Positions 51,304 to 59,103 of a stretch of DNA of 64,000 nucleotides are shown one piece after another. The number at the start of each line of letters is the position of its first letter. Position 1 is the first letter of the stretch. The position numbers and the translations under genes are program-made. The notes under the pieces are model-generated. The model did no database searches. It worked only from the letters and a program-made list of their open reading frames with translations, and was not told where the DNA came from. The DNA is from JAODBJ01 sp963782465. GTDB lineage: Bacteria > Actinomycetota > Acidimicrobiia > IMCC26256 > PALSA-610. Where the stretch lies: assembly GCA_963782465.1 (NCBI GenBank), contig CAWAJR010000001.1:62001-126000 (forward strand), given 5' to 3'.

Positions 51304-53478
51304 ATGAATACGACCCGAACCGAGGAACACGTCGATCTTCCCCTGGAGGGCATGACCTGCGCTTCGTGCGCCGCGCGGATCGAGCGCGGGCTGCAGCGCC
51401 TCGAAGGCGTGTCGCGGGCACAGGTCAACTTCGCGACGAGCCGGGCGCTGGTGGAGTTCGACCCGGCCCGAACCGCCGTCCCGGCGTTGCGGGCGAAGGT
51501 CGAGCAGCTCGGCTACAGCGTGCCGGAAACCGAGGTCGACGAGCCCGAAGCCGAAGAAGCGGCTGCCGTCTGGCGCCGGTTGGTGCCGGCCGCGGTACTC
51601 ACGGTGCCGCTCCTGTTGATCTCCATGGTGCCCGGGTTCCATTTCACGGGCTGGCGCTGGGTCGCCTGGGTGCTCGCGACGCCGGTCGTGTTCTGGTCGG
51701 CAGTGCCCTTCCACCGCGCGACGTTCGTGAACGCCCGCCACGGCGCGACCACGATGGACACGCTCGTGTCGGTCGGCACGCTGGCGGCCTACGTCTGGTC
51801 GGTCGTCGCGCTGGTCGTGCTCGGTGGTGATCACGAGGTCTATTTCGAGACCGCGGGCGTGATCGTCACCCTCCTGCTGCTCGGGCGTTACTTCGAGGCG
51901 CGGGCACGAGGCCGCGCCGGCGACGCGCTCCGGCGATTGCTGGCACTCGGCGCGAAGACGGCCCGGCTCGAGAGCGGCGAGGAGATCCCGATCGCCAGCC
52001 TCGAGGTCGGCGATCGTTTCGTCGTACGCCCGGGCGAGAAGATCGCCACCGACGGCCGGGTCGTCGCCGGCGCGTCGGCGGTCGACATCTCGATGCTCAC
52101 CGGTGAGCCCGTACCCGTCGAGGTGACGGCGGGCGACGACGTGTTCGGCGCGGCGTTGAACACGTCGGGACAGCTCGTGGTCGAGGCGACTCGCGTCGGC
52201 AGCGACACCGCCCTCGCGCACATTGCGTCGCTCGTGCAACAGGCGCAGGGAACGAAGGCGCCGGTGCAACGCCTGGCCGATCGGGTGTCGTCGGTGTTCG
52301 TGCCGATCGTGTTGGCACTCGCGGTGCTGACCCTCGTGGTGTGGCTCGTGACCGGGCACCCCGCCGATCGGGCGTTCACGGCCGCGGTGGCGGTGCTCAT
52401 CATCGCCTGCCCGTGCGCGCTCGGGCTCGCGACACCGACCGCCATCCTGGTTGGCACGGGTCGGGGCGCGCAGTTGGGCATCGTGATCAAGGGCGGCGAG
52501 GTGCTCGAAGCGACACGTCGCGTCGACGTGGTCGTGCTCGACAAGACGGGCACGGTCACCGAAGGACGGATGCACCTGGAGCGAGTGGTGGCAGCTCCCG
52601 GCGAAGACACCGACACCGCGTTGCGGATCGCCGGTTCGGCGGAGGACGCGTCCGAACACCCCATCGCGCAGGCGATCGCGGCCGGCGCGCGCGAGCGGGG
52701 TCTCGCCCTGCAGCGCCCGGACAGCTTCGAGAACGAGCCCGGCGCGGGTGTGCACGCGACGATCGAAGGGCACGACGTTCTCGTCGGCCGGCGTGAGCGG
52801 TTCGCCGACGTGCCGCCCGAGCTCGACGCCGCGATCGACGCCGCCGCCCGAGCCGGCCAGACCGCGGTCGTCGCCGGTTGGGACGATCGGGCGCGCGCCG
52901 TGTTCGTCGTCGCCGATGCGGTGAAGGCCACCTCGGCGGAAGCGTTGCGCGCGCTCCACGAACTCGGGCTCGAAACGGTGATGGTCACCGGCGACAGCGA
53001 GGCGACCGCACACGCCGTCGCGGCCGAGGTCGGCATCGATCGCGTGGTGGCCGGCGTGATGCCCGGCGACAAGGTCGAGATCGTGCGCGACTTCCAGCGG
53101 GCGGGAAAGCGCGTCGCGGTCGTCGGCGACGGCGTGAACGACGCGCCGGCCCTGGCGCAGGCAGACCTCGGGATTTCGATCGGTACGGGCACTGATGTCG
53201 CGATCGAGGCCGGCGACGTCACGCTCGTCTCGGGCGACCTGCGGGCCGCTCCCGACGCGATCGCGCTCGCCCGGCACACCCTCACGACCATCAAGGGGAA
53301 CCTCTTCTGGGCCTTCGCCTACAACGTCGCTGCGATCCCGATCGCGGCGCTCGGCTGGCTCAACCCGATGATCGCGGCGGGGGCGATGGGCTTCTCGTCG
53401 GTGTTCGTGGTGACCAACTCGCTGCGGCTGCGCCGCTTCCGCGGCGTGACGGGAAGAGCCCTCGCGGAACGGCGGTAA
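51304..53478 (+). CDS. copA: Copper-exporting P-type ATPase
   Basis: 724-residue P1B-type ATPase that exports Cu(I). One N-terminal HMA domain (GMTCASC, Cys19/Cys22) is followed by eight helices. The transmembrane metal motif is CPC (369-371). The actuator loop is DISMLTGEPVPVE, the phosphorylation site DKTGTVTEGR (Asp413), the nucleotide-binding HP motif lies in SEHPIAQAI, and the hinge is GDGVNDAPALAQADLGI. The CPC motif, HMA domain and CsoR/CopZ context support copper(I). It begins right at its predicted transcription start. Confidence 0.93.
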   Translation: MNTTRTEEHVDLPLEGMTCASCAARIERGLQRLEGVSRAQVNFATSRALVEFDPARTAVPALRAKVEQLGYSVPETEVDEPEAEEAAAVWRRLVPAAVLTVPLLLISMVPGFHFTGWRWVAWVLATPVVFWSAVPFHRATFVNARHGATTMDTLVSVGTLAAYVWSVVALVVLGGDHEVYFETAGVIVTLLLLGRYFEARARGRAGDALRRLLALGAKTARLESGEEIPIASLEVGDRFVVRPGEKIATDGRVVAGASAVDISMLTGEPVPVEVTAGDDVFGAALNTSGQLVVEATRVGSDTALAHIASLVQQAQGTKAPVQRLADRVSSVFVPIVLALAVLTLVVWLVTGHPADRAFTAAVAVLIIACPCALGLATPTAILVGTGRGAQLGIVIKGGEVLEATRRVDVVVLDKTGTVTEGRMHLERVVAAPGEDTDTALRIAGSAEDASEHPIAQAIAAGARERGLALQRPDSFENEPGAGVHATIEGHDVLVGRRERFADVPPELDAAIDAAARAGQTAVVAGWDDRARAVFVVADAVKATSAEALRALHELGLETVMVTGDSEATAHAVAAEVGIDRVVAGVMPGDKVEIVRDFQRAGKRVAVVGDGVNDAPALAQADLGISIGTGTDVAIEAGDVTLVSGDLRAAPDAIALARHTLTTIKGNLFWAFAYNVAAIPIAALGWLNPMIAAGAMGFSSVFVVTNSLRLRRFRGVTGRALAERR

Positions 53479-53487
53479 TCTGTCCGG

Positions 53488-54349
53488 ATGGCGAAGATCG
53501 CCGGCATCCTCGCCGCGGCCGAGCTACTCGTTCGAGTTCTTCCCGCCGAAGACCCCCGCGGCCGAAGAGGTGCTGGAACAAACGCTGCGTGAGCTGCGGC
53601 CGCTCGCGCCCTCGTACGTGTCGGTCACTTACGGCGCCGGCGGTTCCACCCGCGAACGGACCCACGATCTCGTGGTGCGCATCAATGCCGAATTGGGGCT
53701 CACCGCGATGGCGCACCTCACCTGCGCTGCGCACCGGCGCCGCGAGCTCGTCGACATCGTCACCCGGTACCGCGACGCCGGGGTGCACAACATCCTCGCG
53801 TTGCGCGGCGACCCGCCCAAAGACCTCGACCTCCCGCCGACCGAACTCGCGCACGCCAGCGACCTCGTCGCGCTCGTCCGCGACGTCGGCGACTTCTCGG
53901 TGGGCGTCGCGGTGCACCCCGAAGGGCATCCGGCGTCGACCGAACGTGCCGCCGACCGCGCCCGCCAGGCCGAGAAGCTCGCCCAGGCCGACTTCGGCGT
54001 GTCGCAGTTCTTCTTCGAGCCGCAGGTCTGGTTCGACTTCCTCGACGACCTCGCGGCCGAAGGCGTCACCACGCCGGTGATCCCCGGGATCATGCCGGTC
54101 ACCAACGTGAAGTCGGCGAAGCGCATGGCGGAGATGTCGGGTGCCGATTTCCCGGTGTGGCTCGAAGACCGGCTGCGTGCGGTCGAAGACGATCCCGACG
54201 CGATGCACCGCGTCGGTGTGGAGGCCGCCGTCAACCTCTGCCGCGAACTCATGGCGGGGGGCGTGACGAGCTTCCACTTCTACACGCTCAACCGCAGCAC
54301 CGCGACCCGCGAGATCTACGCCGACCTCGGCCTCGCCCCGCCGGCCTGA
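53488..54349 (+). CDS. metF: Methylenetetrahydrofolate reductase, frameshifted near the 5' end
   Basis: FAD-dependent 5,10-methylene-THF reductase, which makes 5-methyl-THF for methionine synthesis. The expected N-terminus MAKIAGILAA (ATG 53488) is followed, in another frame, by YSFEFFPPKTPAAEEVLEQT, the conserved opening of the TIM barrel. The frames meet near 53511-53525; a one-base removal gives exactly 287 codons. The rest is intact: SVTYGAGGST, HLTCAAHRR, ILALRGDPP, SQFFFEPQVWFDF and IPGIMPVTN. It follows copA by 9 bp. Its 3' end overlaps the convergent HNH gene by 34 bp. Confidence 0.88.
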
Positions 54350-55542
54350 CACTCGTCGCGGGGACGTTCCGGGAAAACCACCTCGGCGACGCGCGCCGGC
54401 GGCCGCAACGTTCGCTTGCCGGTTCGTTCGTCGGGTGGGCCGAGAAGCCAGCCTTTCGTCTTTCTCCGGTGGTGGACCGCGCACAACCACGCGAGGTTCC
54501 ACCGCGCGGTCGGGCCGCCGGCCGCGAAGTCGACCTCGCAATGATCGCGTTCGAGGTACCCGCGATGGTGGCAACCGGCGACGTCGCACTCGCGACCGCC
54601 GACGATCAGGGCGGTTTGCAGTTCGGCCGGGACGTGCCTCCCGAGGTGCGCCACCGTCGTGATGTCGCGGCCCTTCTTGATGATCGCGGTCACGAACGCT
54701 TCGCCGAGCTGGTTGCGTACCCACTCGACGCTCACCGGCCCGACGCCGGGAATCTCGCAGGTCTCGCCGCCGGCGGTCGCGCCGCGGGTCAGCGCGTCGT
54801 GGTCGATCACAACGTGGACCGTGGTCGAGGTGCGTTTGGCAGCGCCGCGTTCGTCGGTGGCGAGGTTCATCAGCGCGTCGGCGGCGTAGGCATCGGGTGA
54901 CTCGCGCGGTCCGGACGCGCGGCGAGACCGGAAGATGCGTTGCGTTTCGGTGTCGAGCGCGGCTCTGAACCGGGCGCCGACCTCGGGCTCGAGCCGGAAA
55001 TGGCCTTCGAGCATGCCGTCGTCGGCCGTCCACGTGCGCAGGGTCCGGGCGCCGTGGTGCCGCGCGGCACGGTCGGCCGGATCTTCGGCGCGCGCTCGGG
55101 CGACGATGCACGCGTCGCGGAGCGGCACCATCCCTTCGGCCGCGGCGGCGAGGAGCGCCCGCTCGGCGCCTGGGTTGACGCTCGCGGCGTCGGCAATCAT
55201 CTGCGCCTGCCGCGACGACAACCTTCCTTCGCGTACTGCTTCGTCGGCGACCGGAAGGTCTTCCAACTTGTTCGCCGCGCTGATCACCCGGCGCGCTTCG
55301 CTCGGGTTGATGCCAACCGTGCGGGCGACGAACTGCACCGCGTCACGGTCACTGCCGCGCAGGTGTGCCGCCGTGTCCTCGACTCGCTTCGCCGCCTTGG
55401 CGAGCACCGCATCGGTGAGCCGGCGGATCACACCGAGTTCGTCGACCAAACGCACGGCCTGCTCGCCGGTGAGCGTCGCGCCGTCGAACTCGGCGGCGAT
55501 CGTCTCCAGCGTCTTCCGTGCATCAGCCAAGGACCCGAACAT
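54316..55542 (-). CDS. DUF222 and HNH endonuclease domain protein
   Basis: 408-residue protein of the multi-copy actinobacterial DUF222-HNH family (REP13E12-like). The helical DUF222 part covers most of the first 270 residues (SARRVISAANKLEDLPV-like helices, LSSRQAQMIADAASVNPGAE). The C-terminal HNH nuclease motif is visible as CDVAGCHHRGYLERDHC, then WNLAWLCAVHHRRKT. The biological role is unsettled; copies are often found at variable loci. ATG 55542 is chosen over an in-frame GTG at 55575. The stop lies within the end of metF. Confidence 0.85.
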   Translation of the reverse strand: MFGSLADARKTLETIAAEFDGATLTGEQAVRLVDELGVIRRLTDAVLAKAAKRVEDTAAHLRGSDRDAVQFVARTVGINPSEARRVISAANKLEDLPVADEAVREGRLSSRQAQMIADAASVNPGAERALLAAAAEGMVPLRDACIVARARAEDPADRAARHHGARTLRTWTADDGMLEGHFRLEPEVGARFRAALDTETQRIFRSRRASGPRESPDAYAADALMNLATDERGAAKRTSTTVHVVIDHDALTRGATAGGETCEIPGVGPVSVEWVRNQLGEAFVTAIIKKGRDITTVAHLGRHVPAELQTALIVGGRECDVAGCHHRGYLERDHCEVDFAAGGPTARWNLAWLCAVHHRRKTKGWLLGPPDERTGKRTLRPPARVAEVVFPERPRDECQAGGARPRSA

Positions 55543-55709
55543 ACGTTCGTAGCGTAGTCGCTTTGCCGCGACCACGCAGCCAAATCAGTCAATGAATCCG
55601 GGCACTTTTTGCGCCGGGCCGGGAGCATCTCCACGACGAAATTCGTCGCTCCGCGAGCAGCGACGGGTGGTCCCGGGGCGCCGCAGCGCACGGGGAGAAG
55701 GGAGCAAGC

Positions 55710-55736
55710 GAGCCGGTGTCGATCCGACACCGGCTC
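55710..55736. terminator. Hairpin downstream of tRNA-Ser
   Basis: Perfect 12-base arms (55710-55721, 55725-55736) with a 3-base loop lie 15 bases after the tRNA 3' end on the minus strand. The rest of the 209-bp gap to the HNH gene shows nothing else I recognise. Confidence 0.7.
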
Positions 55737-55751
55737 CGACCTGCACCTACA

Positions 55752-55839
55752 TGGCGGAGGGACTGGGATTTGAACCCAGGGTGGGTTGCCCCACAATGGT
55801 TTTCGAGACCATCCGATTCGGCCGCTCTCGCATCCCTCC
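55752..55839 (-). tRNA. tRNA-Ser (anticodon CGA), CCA encoded
   Basis: 88-nt class II tRNA. The acceptor stem GGAGGGA pairs with TCCCTCC, followed by discriminator G and an encoded CCA. The anticodon loop is CTCGAAA (anticodon CGA, reading UCG), flanked by ATGGT and ACCAT. A long variable arm (TGTGGGGCAACCCA region) and the T-loop GGTTCAAATCC are present, as expected of serine tRNAs. Confidence 0.95.
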
Positions 55840-55841
55840 CG

Positions 55842-55859
55842 GCCGGCCCGAGGGCCGGC
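55842..55859. terminator. Short hairpin between tadA and tRNA-Ser
   Basis: GCCGGCCC and GGGCCGGC (8-base arms) with a 2-base loop lie just after the tadA stop and 3 bases before the tRNA 5' end. It may separate the two transcripts. Confidence 0.45.
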
Positions 55860-55878
55860 GGAAGATTGTACGAGACAC

Positions 55879-56346
55879 CTATCGGCGCCCGTCGAAGAAC
55901 CTTTGCAGGAGCGCAGCCGCTTCGTCGGCTCGCACGCCCGGAACCACGGCGGCGCTGTGGTTGAGCCGCGGGTCGGCGGCGAAGTTGTAGAGCGACCCCG
56001 ACGCACCGGCCCGGGGGTCGGCGGCGCCGAACACGATCAGTGGTACCCGCGCCGCCCAGGCTGCGCCGGCGCACATCGGGCACGGTTCGAGGGTCACGAC
56101 GAGCGCGTGGTCGGGGAGCCGCCACGAGCCGGTGACCTGCGACGCGTCGCGCAACGCGAGCACCTCGGCGTGCGCGGTCGGGTCGTGGAGGGCTTCACGT
56201 TCGTTGTGGCGCCGGGCGACGACCGCACCGGTAGGAAGGTGCACGACCAGCGCGGCCACCGGCACGTCACCATGCTGCAGCGCCGCCGAGGCTTCTTCGA
56301 GTGCGAGCTGCATCCAGGTGTCGAACTCGGCGCGCCGCTCGTGCAT
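55879..56346 (-). CDS. tadA: tRNA adenosine deaminase (TadA-like)
   Basis: 155-residue zinc deaminase. Catalytic motifs are TAHAEVLAL (HAE) and EPCPMCAGAAWAARV (PCxxC). It converts A34 to inosine in tRNA-Arg(ACG), an essential step in most bacteria. FGAADPRAGASGSLYNF is typical of TadA rather than cytidine deaminase. ATG 56346 starts just before the first helix. It is directly upstream of tRNA-Ser on the same strand and divergent from a lipoprotein gene. Confidence 0.88.
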   Translation of the reverse strand: MHERRAEFDTWMQLALEEASAALQHGDVPVAALVVHLPTGAVVARRHNEREALHDPTAHAEVLALRDASQVTGSWRLPDHALVVTLEPCPMCAGAAWAARVPLIVFGAADPRAGASGSLYNFAADPRLNHSAAVVPGVRADEAAALLQRFFDGRR

Positions 56347-56476
56347 CGCCGGCAGCGTACGGCCGCCACGCGTGCGCGCTTGCGGTTGCGAGCCCGACGT
56401 GCACCGGACGGCTCGCGTGATCCAGGATTTGGGCGCCGGCGCGCCCGCGAGCGCCGGCCGGGGGGATGGGAGCGTC

Positions 56477-57979
56477 ATGCGACGGCTGGCCGTGTTGATC
56501 TTGGTTCCTGCGCTGTTGTTGCTGGCCGGGTGCACGAAGTACGGCGCGTCGCTGGCCCGCCTCGAGGACCCGGTGGTGATAACGGGCGCGCAACTGCCCA
56601 CGCTCCTCGGGCAGGCTCCGGTGAAGGTCGTCGGGTTCGCCTGGGACGGTTCGGCGTGGCACCAGGTGCCGGTCCAGGTCGACGAGCGCGATCTCGTCAA
56701 CCCGGCGACGATCCTGCATCGCGCGTCGCCGGCGTTGCTGCCCGACGGGTCGCAATTCAAGATCTTGGCGTACACGCAGCCCCAGGCGGCACTGCAGGCC
56801 CAGGGGTACACCGCGTGGGACACCTACACGCCGGCCGACTCCGATCCCACCTTCGACGCCAACGACGAGTTGAGCTTCCTCGCCAACGACACCGGTGTGA
56901 GCGTTCCGGCGGGCACGGCGGCACCGGCCGGTGTGCAGGCGGCGACGCGCGCGGTCGTGCACGTCACCGACCCGATCGCGGCGGGGCAGGACGGCTACCT
57001 CTACCTCTACGCGGCGTCGAGCGCGACGCCGGCCGCGGCGGGCAACAGCGGCGTGCACTACACGTTCTCGCTCGACTCGGGCGACTACCGCGCCACGTAC
57101 CACATGGGTTCGGCCGCGCTTGCGCCGAACAACACGACGACGGCGAACCCCGAGCACTCGACGGTGGTGACGCCCACGTACTCGCTCGGGTTCGGCGACC
57201 GGTGGCTCAACAACGGTCTCGACGTGACGGCCGGGAAGGTGGCTGCGCCGACGAACTTGCTCGAGCGCGGCCGGTACCAGTTCGCGATCGGCGTGTGCGG
57301 CCGAAGTGAAGACACCTTCGACAACGTGATCCCGTCGAGCCCGTACGAGGCCGCGTTCATCGTGAACGTCAGTGGGCCGGTGCGCGGCATCCGGTCGTAC
57401 ATGGGCGCGAACAGCGGCACGTACACCGCGGGAACGGATGTCTTCTACCCGCAGCGCGAAGATTCGTGGGTCGACCTGCGGGTCCACACGATCCCGGGGG
57501 TCATGGCGTTCGACGACCTCACGACCGGCCTCAGCGGGCTCACGTATTCCGACGACACCGCGCCGTCGGGGGTGCCGGTCGACGGGGTGAACGACGCGCT
57601 GCCGAGCGGTGTGCCTTCGTGGCAGATGGTCTCGTCGGCGACGCACGGATCGTTCGTGACCGTCCGCTCGATCAGTACTGATGTGCCATCGCTCTCGCCG
57701 TCGCGCTACTACCTCGACCAGAACCCGGCGTCGCCGGTACCGTGCACGGGAGACGCGGCCGCGTGGGGCCAGCACGGCACCCAGATCGCGCAGACGATCG
57801 CGTGCACCGACCCGACGATCTACGGGGGCGGCAACTGCCCGACGATCACCGGCCAGTCGACGGCAAACCGGTTGGTCTCGACCCGCTACCGCTACTTCGA
57901 GCCGTCGAACACCAGCGCGACGACCGCGGCCCGGCTCCGCGACCACGCCCTGAACCCACTCCAGGTAAGCGTGCAATAG
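56477..57979 (+). CDS. Large predicted lipoprotein of unknown function
   Basis: 500-residue lipoprotein with signal MRRLAVLILVPALLLLAGC (lipobox LAGC). The mature part begins with VKVVGFAWDGSAWHQVPVQV and is rich in beta-strand-like segments, Thr, Ser and Asp. Two or three Cys pairs occur late (VPCTGDAAAW, ACTDPTIYGGGNC). I do not recognise a domain. GGGAG about 5 bases before the ATG supports the start. It precedes two small membrane protein genes by about 54 bp. Confidence 0.75.
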   Translation: MRRLAVLILVPALLLLAGCTKYGASLARLEDPVVITGAQLPTLLGQAPVKVVGFAWDGSAWHQVPVQVDERDLVNPATILHRASPALLPDGSQFKILAYTQPQAALQAQGYTAWDTYTPADSDPTFDANDELSFLANDTGVSVPAGTAAPAGVQAATRAVVHVTDPIAAGQDGYLYLYAASSATPAAAGNSGVHYTFSLDSGDYRATYHMGSAALAPNNTTTANPEHSTVVTPTYSLGFGDRWLNNGLDVTAGKVAAPTNLLERGRYQFAIGVCGRSEDTFDNVIPSSPYEAAFIVNVSGPVRGIRSYMGANSGTYTAGTDVFYPQREDSWVDLRVHTIPGVMAFDDLTTGLSGLTYSDDTAPSGVPVDGVNDALPSGVPSWQMVSSATHGSFVTVRSISTDVPSLSPSRYYLDQNPASPVPCTGDAAAWGQHGTQIAQTIACTDPTIYGGGNCPTITGQSTANRLVSTRYRYFEPSNTSATTAARLRDHALNPLQVSVQ

Positions 57980-58033
57980 CGGCGCGCAGCCTTTAGATTT
58001 CGCACCGTCGAGGCCGGCAACGGAGGGAAGCCG

Positions 58034-58669
58034 ATGGCGAGCGCAGTGCAAGTCCTCGGGACGGGTGCGCCCGTCGCGATGGAGCCGCACACGATGGTTG
58101 GCGGGCCACCGTCACGGCCCGATCTCCAGGTCGTGCCGCTCAAAGGGCTGCCGATCGTCGGCCTGATCGTGATCGGTCTGGTGGCGTCGCTGGCCGGCAA
58201 CTGGAACTGGGCGCTCGACTGGTTCCATGTGGTCGGCGGCAGCCTCTGGACCGCGATCGACCTGTTCGTCGGCTTGGTCGTCGGCCCGATCCTCGGGCGG
58301 CTGTCGTTACCGGCGCGCGCCGAGTTCACGGCGAAGTTCATGCCGAAGATGGTGATCATCATGCCGACGCTGGTGATGATGACCCTCGCGGCCGGGTTCC
58401 AGTACGCGTTGAAGATCGGGAACCTCGAAAACGGCAGCCCCAACCATCCGTGGCTGATCGCTTCGTTCATCGTCGTCGGCGTGATGGCGGTGATCGCGCT
58501 GGCCGTCCTCGAACCGGCGAACATCGCGGTCCTGTTCGAGATGAAGAAGCCGCAACCCGACGGCGAGGTGATCGGCACGCTGATGAAACGGTTCATCTAC
58601 ACGGCCGGGATCACTGGTGTGATGCAGATCGCGACGCTCGTGATCATGACGAGGGTGGCAACCCATTGA
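58034..58669 (+). CDS. Four-helix integral membrane protein
   Basis: 211-residue membrane protein with about four helices: LPIVGLIVIGLVASLAG, then a region around LWTAIDLFVGLVVGPIL, MVIIMPTLVMMTLAAGF, and LIASFIVVGVMAVIAL, with a fifth hydrophobic segment at the C-terminus. The pattern resembles DUF2269/CopD-like small membrane proteins, but I see no firm metal motif. GGAGGG lies upstream of ATG 58034. It is coupled to the next gene by a TTGA overlap. Confidence 0.7.
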   Translation: MASAVQVLGTGAPVAMEPHTMVGGPPSRPDLQVVPLKGLPIVGLIVIGLVASLAGNWNWALDWFHVVGGSLWTAIDLFVGLVVGPILGRLSLPARAEFTAKFMPKMVIIMPTLVMMTLAAGFQYALKIGNLENGSPNHPWLIASFIVVGVMAVIALAVLEPANIAVLFEMKKPQPDGEVIGTLMKRFIYTAGITGVMQIATLVIMTRVATH

Positions 58670-59100
58670 ACGTCAACTTCCCCGTCCCGGTCGCAGTCGA
58701 GGTTGCCCCTCGCGAGCGACGAACGTTTCCTCCCATCGTCCCGATCGCGGTCCTGTCGCTGATCTGCGTCGTCGCGGGCGGGATCATCCTGGCGTCCTAC
58801 GTGCCGCGCCGGCCGCCGCTCGGGGTGCCGATCGCGTTGCTCGTGCTCTCGGTGCTGTTCCTGCTCGCCGCGCTCGTTCTGCTCGCCCGTATCCGCGAGT
58901 TCGCGTGGCGACGGTTCTTCCAGGTCGGGGGATGGGCGCTGCTCGCCTACGTGATCTCGTCGGGGATGATCGAGTTCGCCTTCGTGCGCAACCACACCCG
59001 CGGCGCGCCGCTCGTCGTCGTTACGGCGATGCTCGTCGTGTTCGCGCTCGACGTACCGCTCAACATCGCCTTCACGGTGGCCCGTTACCAGAACGTGTGA
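58666..59100 (+). CDS. Small integral membrane protein
   Basis: 144-residue protein with four predicted helices (IVPIAVLSLICVVAGGIIL, then GVPIALLVLSVLFLLAAL, GWALLAYVISSGMIEF and VVTAMLVVFALDVPLNI). The TTG start overlaps the preceding stop (TTGA), so it is translated with that gene and the two probably form a complex. Family not recognised. It ends 4 bp from the convergent metallophosphatase gene. Confidence 0.7.
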   Translation: MNVNFPVPVAVEVAPRERRTFPPIVPIAVLSLICVVAGGIILASYVPRRPPLGVPIALLVLSVLFLLAALVLLARIREFAWRRFFQVGGWALLAYVISSGMIEFAFVRNHTRGAPLVVVTAMLVVFALDVPLNIAFTVARYQNV

Positions 59101-59103
59101 GCG

